Below are positions 10,804 to 21,052 of a stretch of 64,000 nucleotides of DNA, one piece after another. The stretch lies in contig NC_037267.1 of assembly GCF_000002425.4 (NCBI RefSeq), positions 10,181,398 through 10,245,397 on the forward strand, given 5' to 3'. The position numbers and the translations under genes are program-made. The notes under the pieces are model-generated. The model saw nothing but the letters and a program-made list of their open reading frames with translations, did no database searches and was not told where the DNA came from. The stretch comes from Physcomitrium patens. Lineage: Eukaryota > Streptophyta > Bryopsida > Funariales > Funariaceae. Positions within the stretch are counted from its first letter, which is position 1. Each line of letters begins with the position of its first letter.

Positions 10804-11226
10804 ATGTAGAGCCAACAACTAGCGGATTCAACTCAAGAACCTTCGTTTGCTGACCTGCCGAATGAGACATTACGATTGTCACAACCTTCAAGATGATGCA
10901 ATCGAGATGAACATCTTCAAGAACGACATGTTCTTCCTCGAATAGATGGTGAGATACAACGCGTTTGGTATCACGATTTGGGAAGGGACTCCCGATGTTT
11001 GGTGATTTTGCTAGAGGTAGGAACAACTCCTGATGGTGTTCCAAATATTCTATTCGAAGGAAGTTACGAAGGCCTCAACAATGATCAAATAACTGGGTGG
11101 TCTTCCCACCCTGGTATGGGACACTACCGATGGTTGAGAGGCCCTATCAATCATCTTCGAAGAAAACAGAGATCAGAGTATGTGGCGAATACAATTCGTC
11201 GCATCATAGATTTTCTCAACATATGA
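10804..11226 (+). pseudogene. ORF3 of A copy 1, unknown protein
   Basis: After the chromodomain there is a third reading frame that I do not recognise. From the ATG at 10804 to the stop at 11226 it spans 141 codons, interrupted by TAG directly after the ATG (10807) and TGA at 10894; each is one C-to-T change away from Gln or Arg. The part after 10897 is open for 110 codons. It has mixed, protein-like composition: an acidic and polar start, LGRDSRCLVILLEVGTTPDG, SYEGLNNDQITGW, and a basic end with HLRRKQRSEYVANTIRRI. No membrane segment, signal peptide or zinc motif is visible. It is not the env-like or dUTPase ORF known elsewhere. Translation start and expression are uncertain. Confidence 0.5.
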
Positions 11227-11253
11227 TGACCGCTCCTCGTGGAACTCGTCTCT

Positions 11254-11264
11254 AGAAGGAGGGG
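11254..11264 (+). other. Polypurine tract of A copy 1
   Basis: AGAAGGAGGGG lies three bases before LTR 2, the expected place for plus-strand priming. The same tract precedes LTR 3 at 17062-17072. Confidence 0.8.
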
Positions 11265-11267
11265 TAA

Positions 11268-11819
11268 TGTCACGGCCATAATCATGTAAGCTAATAATTA
11301 CATATAGAAATAGGTAGAAGTAAGTAAAAGTAGATAAAAGTAAGTTAATTCTATAATATTTAATATAAAAGCTTCCTAGAAACTTCCTAGACGCTGCTTT
11401 GACTTCATAGGTGTCTTTAATTGACTTTTTGGATTAGAAACGTGGTCAACAAGTTGGCCATGTGCCACACATGTTGTTAGCTTGAAGATCAAGCTAACTA
11501 TGTGGCCCACACGTAGAAAAACTTGCCTTGTAAGTCAAGGCATGTGTCCTACAAAGTCAACACATATTGGAGGTCCTATAGAACATCGCCACGTAGCCCC
11601 TAGTTAGATAGTATATATAGAGACAAGAGTGAAGGCTTCTTCACTCTTGTCAACTCCTTTCTTGCTTCTAGTCCAGGTTCAAGAGTCTTTAGTTTCTCGT
11701 CTTGTGGCAATAGCCATTCCAGTTTCCTTTTAATATACCTACTTGTTTATATTTTGACTTATTATATCGAGATAGCCTTTTTGTGTATATTTTCCCTCAT
11801 CGAGTCTTTGTCCTTGACA
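11268..11819 (+). repeat. LTR 2 (shared middle LTR) of element A
   Basis: 552 bp from TGTCACGG to CTTGACA, with the same TATA box and hairpins as LTR 1. It serves as the 3' LTR of copy 1 and the 5' LTR of copy 2. No short direct repeat flanks it, as expected for an internal LTR of a recombinant array. Confidence 0.95.
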
Positions 11820-11821
11820 GA

Positions 11822-11833
11822 TTGACAAGAGTG
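11822..11833 (+). other. Candidate self-priming site, copy 2
   Basis: TTGACAAGAGTG sits two bases after LTR 2 and is complementary to 11642-11653 in that LTR. The degraded iMet-like site follows at 11840-11851. Confidence 0.55.
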
Positions 11834-12027
11834 CACTTACAATATCAGAGCTTTGTTTTTCTTGAGTGAGAGTGGATTACCCCTTTCTCTTGACAAGACA
11901 TAAGCATATTAGAAGTTTGCGGATTACCCACTTCTAAACTGATATTGTTCTTGGTATCTTCTTTATTATCAAGTCTTTCTTTTCTTTTGTCTTGAGCTGT
12001 ATCAAACAAATTTTTCTTACTGTCATT

Positions 12028-13032
12028 ATGGCAGAGCTTGTTGAAATGAAGAGTGCAATGGCACAAATGCAAGAGCAAATGAGGGAGTTAATGCTTGCGA
12101 TGCATCAACTCAATTCACCAACACATGAAAGAACAAGAATAGCAGAAATTGGGGATATAGAGATGATCGGAGCTGCTTCAACATCTACAATAAATCACGT
12201 TCCTTCTCCAATTGTACAACACCCTGTAAGCACTAGAGAACCAAGAATTACCTTATCCGAGAAATTTGATGGTACGAGATCTAAGTTTCGAGGGTTCATC
12301 AATCAAGTACAATTGGCAATTGAACTTCAACCGCAAAGCTATCCAACTCCAGGATCACAAGTCAGGTTTATTGGCACTCTACTTTCTGGTTCTGCATTAT
12401 CATGGTTTTCGTCTTTTCTTGAACAACGAAATCCAATATTGGACAATTTGGAAGCTTTTTTGGCGGAGTTTCGATCTATGTATGGTGAACACGATGCAAC
12501 TCGTGTTGCAACAAATAAGATCCGAATTCTGCGACAAGAAAATCGCTCAGTAATAGTATATGCTTCACAATTTCGACAACTTGCAATTGACATCAAGTGG
12601 GATGATGCTGCACTCATTAGTCAATTTCTTTATGGATTGCAATACGAAGTAAAGAAATTGATGCTCAACTTACCTGATCCTCAAACTTTGAGTCAAACAA
12701 TCGATTTTGCGGTAAAATGTGATAATCGACTTTTCAAATTTCGATCTGAGAATCATTCACGGGAACCTCAATGTTATTACTCAATGGCAACATCAACATC
12801 TTTGCCAAACGTACATTCGGAAGTAGAAGACATGCAAATTGATGCGGTACGTTTTAAACCCCTAACTGAGCAAGAAAAGATTCGTCGTCGTCAAGAAGGA
12901 TTATGTTTATATTGCGGAGAACCTAAACACACTGCTCAACATTGTCCAAAGAAACGACGCAACTATAAAATGAGGGGTACGATGGTCAAAGAAGACAACA
13001 TGTCGGAAAACGGATTCGTCCAGCTACAATAG
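12028..13032 (+). CDS. gag: gag polyprotein of A copy 2, full length
   Basis: This is the only uninterrupted gag of family A in the window: 334 residues from the ATG at 12028. Residues 1-28 form a likely coiled-coil start (MAELVEMKSAMAQMQ). The capsid-like region carries KFRGFINQVQLAIEL, ALSWFSSFLEQ and EAFLAEFRSMYGEHD. A single CCHC zinc knuckle, CLYCGEPKHTAQHC, is at residues 293-306, followed by basic residues (KKRRNYK) suited to RNA binding. An upstream reading to 11992 begins with TTG, so I prefer 12028. Pol overlaps the last 64 bases in the -1 frame. I saw no canonical slippery heptamer in the overlap. Confidence 0.88.
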   Translation: MAELVEMKSAMAQMQEQMRELMLAMHQLNSPTHERTRIAEIGDIEMIGAASTSTINHVPSPIVQHPVSTREPRITLSEKFDGTRSKFRGFINQVQLAIELQPQSYPTPGSQVRFIGTLLSGSALSWFSSFLEQRNPILDNLEAFLAEFRSMYGEHDATRVATNKIRILRQENRSVIVYASQFRQLAIDIKWDDAALISQFLYGLQYEVKKLMLNLPDPQTLSQTIDFAVKCDNRLFKFRSENHSREPQCYYSMATSTSLPNVHSEVEDMQIDAVRFKPLTEQEKIRRRQEGLCLYCGEPKHTAQHCPKKRRNYKMRGTMVKEDNMSENGFVQLQ

Positions 13033-16000
13033 GGACCATGCAGCTGGAACCTTGTACAATTCTTAATGAAGGTCCTATCCTCTCCTCAGAACCCTCTCCT
13101 TGTTTTATAATAGACTTATATTTAGGACCTAAGAATTACAAAGCCTCTGCTTTATTAGATTCGGGAGCCTCAGTATGTTTTTTAGATGAATAATTTGTTA
13201 AAAGTCATAAAATACCCTTTGTACAGAAACCTAAACCAGTACATGTAGAAGTCATAGATGGTCATCCCTTGTCTTCTGGAGATGTCACTCATGAAACTCA
13301 TCCTATAAAAGTAATAATAGACGGTCATGATAGCTACATAGCTTTTAACATAATTAAATCCCCGTCCAATCCAGTTATTTTAGGTTTATCCTGGCTAGAA
13401 AAATATAACCCTCGAATAGATTGGAATTCGCGTAAACTTGACTTTTTCTAGAGCGTTATTAATAGTTCTACTAACCAAGTAAAAAATTATAAGTCTAGTA
13501 TAGTAAAACCCGTACTGATAGGTGCAAAAGCATTTATACACGCAGCAAAAGAAGGATCAACTTTTGCTATTTATGCTGCACCTATTTCTGAAAACGTAAA
13601 GACTTCAAGTGACATTCCAAGTCAATATCAGGAGTATCAAGACGTTTTTGAAAAAAAGAATGCAGATATTCTTCCTGAGCATCGTCCATATGATTGTTCA
13701 ATCGACCTCAAGGAAGGAACTCAGCCACCATTTGGACCAATTTACAGTTTATCGCAAGATGAGATGGCTGAACTCAAGACATATATTGACGAGAATTTAG
13801 TGAAGAATTTCATACGCCATTCAAAATCTCCAGCAGGAGCTCCAATTCTATTCGTAAAGAAAAAAGATGGATCTTTACGAATGTGTGTTGATTATCGACG
13901 ACTCAACAAGACCACAATCAAGAACAGGTATCCATTACCTTTGATATCAGGACTCCTTGACCAGTTGAATCAAGCTAAGATCTATACAAAAATAGATCTA
14001 AGAGGAGCATATAATTTACTATGGATCAAAGAAGGAGATGAATGGAAGACTGCGTTTCAAACCAGGTATGGACATTTCGAATATAATGTCATGCCCTTTG
14101 GACTCACGAATGCACCAGCTGCTTTTCAACATCTCATGAATGATGTATTTCGTGAATTCTTAGATAATTTTGTCATCTGCTCTCTAGACAATATCCTGAT
14201 CTATTCTAAGAACGTCGAAGAACATGAAATACATGTTCGTCAAGTATTACAAAAACTTAGAGATGCAAGATTATATGCCAAGATGGAAAAGTATGTATTT
14301 CACACTACTCAAGTTGACTTTTTAGGATACATCATTTCAAATGATGGTCTCATGATGGATTCTAAGAAAGTCCAAACAATCATGGATTGGAAGATTCCAA
14401 GGACGGTAAGAGATGTCCAATGTTTCTTGGGATTTGTCAATTACTATCGGATCTTCATCAAAGATTTCTCACGAGTTGTAGCTCCACTTACACGCTTGAC
14501 TAGTAAAGATAAATTTCAATGGAATCAAGAAGCGGAAGCAGCATTTGAAGCCTTGAAGACATCGTTTGTCTCTACACCAGTCTTATATCGTGTTGACTTT
14601 TCCAAGGTATTTTTTATGGAAACGGATGCATCAGATTTTGCCTTGGGTGCAGTTTTATCACAAATGGGAACAGATGACAAACTTCATCCGATAGCTTTTC
14701 ATTCAAGAAAATTCTCAGCAGCCGAGATCAATTATGAGATCCACGATAAAGAACTTCTTGCGATCGTGGATTCCTTTCAAGAATGGCATCATTATCTAGA
14801 AGGCGCTTCTAGTCCAGTCACTGTGTATACAGATCACAAGAACCTCGAGTATTTCATGTCAGCACGCATGTTGAATCGTCGTCAAGCTCGTTGGAGTATG
14901 TCTTTGTCAAGATTCGAGTTCATTATCACTTATCGGCCAGGAAAACAACAAGGTTTATCCGATGCCCTATCTAGACGTTCTTATTTTGCACCAAAAGAAG
15001 GAGATGCAGCTTTTGAGCAACAAAGAACGGTCCTCTTGAAACCGGAGCAATTTCATCTCCGAGCAATGAAATCAACATTGACTGTTGATTCAACTTTTCT
15101 CAAGCAAATCTAGTCCAGTATGTCCTTAAACCCTCTTGTTTATGATATCGAGAATAATTCTTCCAAGTCTCATGATCCTTCTAAGTTTGAGTTCAAGAAT
15201 AATCTATTATATTTTGAAGGACGCCTATATGTTCCAAAAGGAGAAGCACGTTTACGTGTTCTTCAAGCACGTCATGACTTTCCAGCAACAGGGCACTTTG
15301 GATATAATAAGACTTTGGAACTCATATCAAGAGATTTTTGGTGGCCAAAAATGTGGAAGTCAGTCAAAGACTTTGTACAATCGTGTGATATTTGTTCAAG
15401 ATCAAAAATTCCTCGTCATCGACCTTACGGACTTCTTCAGCCATTATCTATCCCAGAACAACCATGGTCTTCTGTTTCTATGGATTTCATCACAGATCTT
15501 CTAAGCTCAAGATCTTATGATTCTATATTTGTGATAGTAGATCGTTTCACCAAGATGGCACATTTTGTGCCATGTACAAAATCTATCACAGGTGAAGAAA
15601 CAGCTAAACTTTTCATTGATAATATCTATCGCTATCATGGATTACCTAAAGATATCATATCGGATAGGGAAACTCAATTTGTGTCAAGATTTTGGAGGAG
15701 CCTTTTCAAGATTTTAAAAGTGGACATAAAGCTATCTTTGGCTTTCCATCCTCAAACTGATGGACAAACAGAGCGCGTAAACCAAGTCTTAGAGCAATAT
15801 TTAAGGTGTACTATTAACTACCAACAAGATGATTGGACAACCCTTCTGCCATTGGCAGAGTTTGTTTATAATAATACGGTACATTCTTCCATGCAACAAA
15901 CACCTTTCTTTGCCAATTATGGCTATCATCCACGACTTGATACTTTTGATTTTTCAAAAGTTGATAATCATGCAGCAGAAGATATGGCAAATCAATTGTC

Positions 16001-16517
16001 AGAGTTACATGCAATAATGAAGACGCAATTGAAGGAAGCTCAAGAACGACAAAAGATAAATGCAGATCTATATCGTAAGGAGCAACCACAAATCAACGTG
16101 GGTGATAAAGTATGGCTACTTCGTCGCAATATCAAGACTACTCGACCTTGTGACAAGTTGGACTATCGTAGGCTTGGTCTTTTTTCTGTTTCTGAACAGA
16201 TCAACCCAGTTGCATATCGGTTACATCTACCGGAGTCAATGAAGATCCATCCTGTATCTCTTCTTGAACCATATAAGACAGTGGATATACAAGGAAGAAG
16301 ACAAATGCCACCGCCTCCTATAGAAGTAGATAATAATGAAGAATTTGAGGTGGAAGAGATATTATACTCAAGGCGACGCCGAAATAAGCTGGAATATCTT
16401 GTTCATTGGCGCGGATATGATATTAGTGAACGCACATGAGAGCCATCCAGAAATCTAGCAAATGCATCAGCTAAAGTCAAAGTTTTTCATCAACGACATC
16501 CATCGAAACCAAGATGA
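12969..16517 (+). pseudogene. pol: pol of A copy 2, with an extra stop in the chromodomain
   Basis: It has the same frame and domain order as copy 1. In-frame stops at 13191 (TAA), 13449 (TAG) and 15111 (TAG) are shared. A further TGA at 16437-16439 replaces the Trp codon of the chromodomain motif TWEP and removes its last 26 residues. The RT motif is again Ser-Leu-Asp-Asn (14181-14192). RNase H differs from copy 1 in reading YTDHKNLEYFM, which looks closer to the ancestral form than the KIFEYFM of copy 1. The open stretches are 13764-15113 (RT and RNase H) and 15120-16439 (integrase). The integrase catalytic residues are present, but the polyprotein as a whole is dead. Confidence 0.9.
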
Positions 16518-16611
16518 AAATCTCTCTTATAAAAGAGACAAGATTGAGGCAAGATAACATTCAATTTCCTATCCTTGTTTGTAACTTCTTTGCATTTGTG
16601 ACGCTAATTAG

Positions 16612-17034
16612 ATGTAGAGCCAACAACTAGCGGATTCAACTCAAGAACCTTCGTTTGCTGACCTGCCGAATGAGACATTACGATTGTCACAACCTTCAAG
16701 ATGATGCAATCGAGATGAACATCTTCAAGAACGACATGTTCTTCCTCGAATAGATGGTGAGATACAACGCGTTTGGTATCACGATTTGGGAAGGGACTCC
16801 CGATGTTTGGTGATTTTGCTAGAGGTAGGAACAACTCCTGATGGTGTTCCAAATATTCTATTCGAAGGAAGTTACGAAGGCCTCAACAATGATCAAATAA
16901 CTGGGTGGTCTTCCCACCCTGGTATGGGACACTACCGATGGTTGAGAGGCCCTATCAATCATCTTCGAAGAAAACAGAGATCAGAGTATGTGGCGAATAC
17001 AATTCGTCGCATCATAGATTTTCTCAACATATGA
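16612..17034 (+). pseudogene. ORF3 of A copy 2, unknown protein
   Basis: This is the same unexplained 141-codon frame as in copy 1, with identical nonsense codons (TAG at 16615, TGA at 16702) and no other difference seen by eye. By contrast, gag and pol of the two copies differ at roughly 30 sites. It ends 41 bp before LTR 3, leaving room only for the polypurine tract. Confidence 0.5.
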
Positions 17035-17075
17035 TGACCGCTCCTCGTGGAACTCGTCTCTAGAAGGAGGGGTAA

Positions 17076-17627
17076 TGTCACGGCCATAATCATGTAAGCT
17101 AATAATTACATATAGAAATAGGTAGAAGTAAGTAAAAGTAGATAAAAGTAAGTTAATTCTATAATATTTAATATAAAAGCTTCCTAGAAACTTCCTAGAC
17201 GCTGCTTTGACTTCATAGGTGTCTTTAATTGACTTTTTGGATTAGAAACGTGGTCAACAAGTTGGCCATGTGCCACACATGTTGTTAGCTTGAAGATCAA
17301 GCTAACTATGTGGCCCACACGTAGAAAAACTTGCCTTGTAAGTCAAGGCATGTGTCCTACAAAGTCAACACATATTGGAGGTCCTATAGAACATCGCCAC
17401 GTAGCCCCTAGTTAGATAGTATATATAGAGACAAGAGTGAAGGCTTCTTCACTCTTGTCAACTCCTTTCTTGCTTCTAGTCCAGGTTCAAGAGTCTTTAG
17501 TTTCTCGTCTTGTGGCAATAGCCATTCCAGTTTCCTTTTAATATACCTACTTGTTTATATTTTGACTTATTATATCGAGATAGCCTTTTTGTGTATATTT
17601 TCCCTCATCGAGTCTTTGTCCTTGACA
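17076..17627 (+). repeat. LTR 3 of element A
   Basis: 552 bp, TGTCACGG to CTTGACA, apparently identical to LTRs 1 and 2. The right copy of the CTTTG duplication (17628-17632) follows directly. Confidence 0.95.
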
Positions 17628-18540
17628 CTTTGTCATTTCAATCTATGTTGTAACTGAGGTTTTGGAATTCAAAACCATATATGGTAGTTTACTCTGATCC
17701 TTATTGTAAAAATAAGAATTTAATTTGTACTACTTTTTTTCAATGATTTTTTTGAATGTGGCCATAAATACTTCTTCAAATGAATTCAAATCATAAAAAT
17801 TTATAAATCTTTTTCTAATTAAAGAATAAACCAAGAAAAAATACTTCTTAATTGGAGTCAGCTAATGAATCCAACTTGAGTAAATTTATCAGGATATTGA
17901 AAGGAATGCAACTTTAGATAGAGCTTGACTTGTTGAAAAAATCCTTAAAATTTTAATCTTCTTCCATTAAACTTCTCAAGCATAATAATCTTTATCTCCA
18001 TCATATTTATAAAAGATTTTTTTTAAAAAATTTAGTTATGAGATTGATTTACTTACTTCCCTCAATTATATAACTTTTTAATATAGACTTTGAATTTCTT
18101 CCATAAGCATAAGATTATTATTTTTGTAGTTAATACTAGTGATATATGAAATTTCTACCCTAAGAATATTGACAAGTTTATAAAGATTTACAATAGTTAT
18201 AAATCTATGTTTACTTTTATTAAGTATAATATTTATAATTTTTTTTCTATTTCAAAAACTTAACAAATCTATAAGTCAAATTAGAGGAAGTTAATGCATA
18301 ATTTCTAATATCAAATGAATTTTTTTACAAAGATGGATAATTTTTTCTGTTTAAGAAAAAAATAAATATTAAAAAACTAATTTTTTTTTATAGATGTATA
18401 ATTTTCAATCTTTAAAATACAACAATAGAAGTAAGATAATCCACTCACTTTTAAAATAAGTCAAAAGAAAATAAGCTAGTATTCTTATAAAACTATCAAA
18501 GATATAAATTTTAAAGAATTAAAAGATTAAAACAGTCTTG
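17628..18540 (-). pseudogene. gag: A-family gag N-terminal half and leader, relic
   Basis: The minus strand continues the gag relic cut at 5459. Across 17960-17640 it gives LHSFQYPDKFTQVGFIS and SIFSWFIL followed by a block like HLKKYLWPHSKK, matching SYPTPGSQVRFIGTLL, ALSWFSSFL and EAFLAEFRSMYGE of family A. Toward 18540 the sequence becomes leader-like, with a decayed GAGTGGATTA motif at about 18435-18446 that matches 6062-6075 of the young element. Stops and indels are frequent. Confidence 0.6.
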
Positions 18541-18769
18541 TATCACTCAAAAAGACTAGATAGTCACTCAAAGATGATATAATATTAAATTAGAATGGCT
18601 ATTGTTAAAGACAAGAAGACTAGAAACTCTTGAAATAAGACTAAAGACTACAAAGGCATTGACAAGATTGAAGAAGGCTTTATTCTTGCCTCCATATATA
18701 CTCTCTAACTAAGAGCAATATAGTAATATTCAATAGGACTTCAATATGTGTTGACTTTGGATTTATGTT
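18541..18769 (-). repeat. Degraded 5' LTR of the minus-strand A relic
   Basis: The minus strand matches the LTR of family A from the block AAAGTCAACACATATTG through a TATATAT box and the start-site hairpin, now imperfect, to TTGTC...AATAGCCATTC. The match ends abruptly at about 18769, so the outer part of the LTR was lost or replaced before element C inserted at 18967. Confidence 0.65.
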
Positions 18770-18966
18770 ACGGCAATATTTTAAGCAATTTTATTTTTTG
18801 AGATATAATTTTTTAGAATACAATTTTTTGGACTATTCAAGGTCCTTGATTTAGTTCTTTTATATAATCTTCTTATTTTTTTTATGTTTTATGTTTTCTG
18901 TATTTTTATTTTTATTTTTATTTTTCGATTAATTACTTCTTTTGCTTCTAAAAGTGCTATGGTGCA

Positions 18967-19645
18967 TGTAGAATAAGTAGTTATTTGTTGATTTGTAGAT
19001 ACTTAGTTTATAGTGTAAACAGGGATAGATGACTGTTGGAAAGGTAATTCAATAGTTAAAATGGAGGAATAGTAAGGAAAAGCAATTTTCATTAGAGATG
19101 TAGTAGTTGGTATCTCGTGGTAGGATAAGGAGGATGAGAGAGAGGAAGAAAGGGCCATTACTGTGATAGTGTGAGCCAGGGTAAGCTTGGTGCTACCTCT
19201 TTTCTTTTATTGTTATATTCTTTGAAATAAGAGTATTGAAAGTTTCTAAATATTGTGCAGTGAATCATGGAATGAAAGTGTGATTGGAATTGTATGTTAT
19301 TGAATGAGAAGAAGAGAGATTGAATGCTGAAATCTGAATGTAGTTCAGCAGAAAGAGTGAATCTGTGGTTGTGTGAAACACTGTAATGTGAATGGTAGTT
19401 CTATGTGAAGAATTCCAGTAATTGGAATGAGGATAATTGTGTGCAGAAGTTGTAATGTTGCGGTATTACAGTTGGAGATTATAAGAGTGAAGATATATTG
19501 GTGGAAATAACAGATATTGGTATAAGTGAATTGTTGTAAGGAAGAGATTGATAAGGTGAAAGGAGAGATTGTAGTTTCCTTGTGTGCTTAGACAATGGAA
19601 ATAGAGACGATACATTGGAGGTAATTAATTGTGTGACCCTAACGT
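18967..19645 (+). repeat. 5' LTR of element C, part 1
   Basis: TGTAGAATAAGTAG to CCCTAACGT, aligned along its length with 36717-37394 of the 3' LTR. The last four bases (19642-19645, ACGT) are the left target duplication of B1. The second part is at 28279-28379. Confidence 0.9.
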
Positions 19646-20981
19646 TGTCGTGTTGTAACACGAGTATACAGTGAAAATAAAAAGAAAGGGGAATTTTATT
19701 AATATTCAGTTACCTCGAATATTGGGAGCATCGACCAACTCCAGTACAAATACTGAGTGGTCAGGTTCAGTCACTCCGTTACAGTCAGCCGGGGCATACT
19801 GACACTCTCCGTTCGATTCCAATAACGGGAGTCAGCAGGAAGAGAAGGACCAATTCACACGACGGGTTCGAGGAGCCAATTGGATCCAATTTCGATAATC
19901 CAATCCGGGTCCTCTTATCCAATATGAGACCTGAATTGGCCGGTCAACCCAATGCAGTCTAATTATGGGAAATCCAGGTCTTACTACGGGTCTTAGCCAA
20001 TCTGACGCGAGGACCAATTTGACCCAATAACGGGAACATCCAGGTTACTACGGGCATCTTTCCCAATATAGGACCTGAATTGGTCGGGCGACTCAATGTG
20101 GTCCCGATTACGGGGTTCGATTCTGTTTCAAGCTGTCCTGTTCTCTGTGCCATTTCAGGGAACGTTGTTTTCGGTAAATGGATTTCTTAAAGGTAAAAAC
20201 GGAGGAGAAAGCTTGACGGCGAGAGCCAATTTTGGATCCAAGCTTGAGGTGGGAGCCAATTCCGGATCTAAGATGGAAGATTGAAGAAATTCAGAGGATA
20301 AGGTTAGGGGGGATATAGTTTTGAGGGGGAAGGTTTTTTTTCGGGGGAATCGGGAGGGGAGCGAGTTTTTTCAAGCTTTTGCAAGGTTACCAGTTCGGTT
20401 TTTCATTGGAGGTTTTTGAAGATCAAGGGAATTAGAGAGAGGAGCTTCATGCTTCGGGTCGGGGAAGGAAAGACATTGAATTTGGATTTTTCTTCTTCGT
20501 AGAGTTTTGGGAAGGCTGAGGCAATCGCTCTTGAAGTCAGTGTTGTAATGGTGAATCGAGATTTTTATTGAAGTGGGTTTGAATACTCTTGACTGTTTTG
20601 TAAAATCGAGTTACGTCTGTGATTGAAGGATTAAAAGGATGTCTATAGGATTGAGTATGCGGAGTGAATGAAATTTATTTGGTTAATCTAACAAGACAGT
20701 CAGTGGATACAAGATCGTAAGTACAAAGTGGTATTGAAGATTAACAGTTTGGATTGTTCGGGGTTCTCTGTAACGTCTAGAGACCTATCGGCTGGGGCAA
20801 AAAAAAAGACTTCGACAAGCAGTCGAAGAGCATCCATATAGATTTACGGTACATTTTTGCAGTCGTTTATATTCCAGCAGTCAAAAACTGATAGACTGCT
20901 TGACTATCGGCAAATCTCCATACTACCTTCTACAGCCAGACGCTCGGTGCATTCTCGAGCAGGAAAGCACGTAATAAGACA
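19646..20981 (+). repeat. 5' LTR of B1
   Basis: It starts TGTCGTGTTGTAACACG, with an inverted repeat at 19649-19662, and ends GTAATAAGACA. Between 19810 and 20095 it holds about 14 CCAAT or ATTGG pentamers. A long, moderately GC-balanced leader-like part follows. It differs from the 3' LTR by roughly two percent by eye. Confidence 0.92.
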
Positions 20982-20985
20982 TAAG

Positions 20986-21003
20986 TGGTGAACCCGACGT
21001 GAA
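20986..21003 (+). other. tRNA-Trp primer-binding site of B1
   Basis: TGGTGAACCCGACGTGAA, four bases after the LTR, is complementary over 18 bases to the 3' end of plant cytosolic tRNA-Trp as I remember it (ending CACGTCGGGTTCACCA). B2 has the same site at 55157-55173 with one G-to-A change. Confidence 0.8.
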
Positions 21004-21052
21004 AGCTTGAGGTAGAAGGTATTGGATTTCGGTTGATTTTATCTTTATTTTT

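Larger units (their letters stand above)
5460..17627 (+). mobile_element. Tandem chromodomain gypsy element, three LTRs
   Basis: Two complete internal regions of 5256 bp (6012-11267 and 11820-17075) alternate with three 552-bp LTRs at a constant period of 5808 bp. CTTTG occurs directly before the first LTR (5455-5459) and directly after the third (17628-17632). No other duplication surrounds the inner LTR, so the array behaves as a single insertion. Each internal region holds gag, pol with a C-terminal chromodomain, and a third ORF. Domain order PR-RT-RH-INT-chromodomain makes it a chromovirus. The chromodomain keeps the aromatic residues of the classical type, and the Tcn1-like lineage is my guess. 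Both copies are coding-defective. Confidence 0.95.

Noticed and set aside
10796..11044. 82-codon antisense frame opposite ORF3, repeated at 16604
   Set aside because: It overlaps the better-composed plus-strand ORF3 and has no recognisable motif.
12969..13032. Canonical slippery heptamer in the A gag-pol overlap
   Set aside because: I looked for X XXY YYZ in the gag frame and found none; the GGAAAAC near 13008 does not fit the rule.
7383..15113. Stop codon reassignment or editing to explain shared stops in A
   Set aside because: All three stop types occur, they match C-to-T decay, and the RT active site is ruined as well; ordinary inactivation is simpler.
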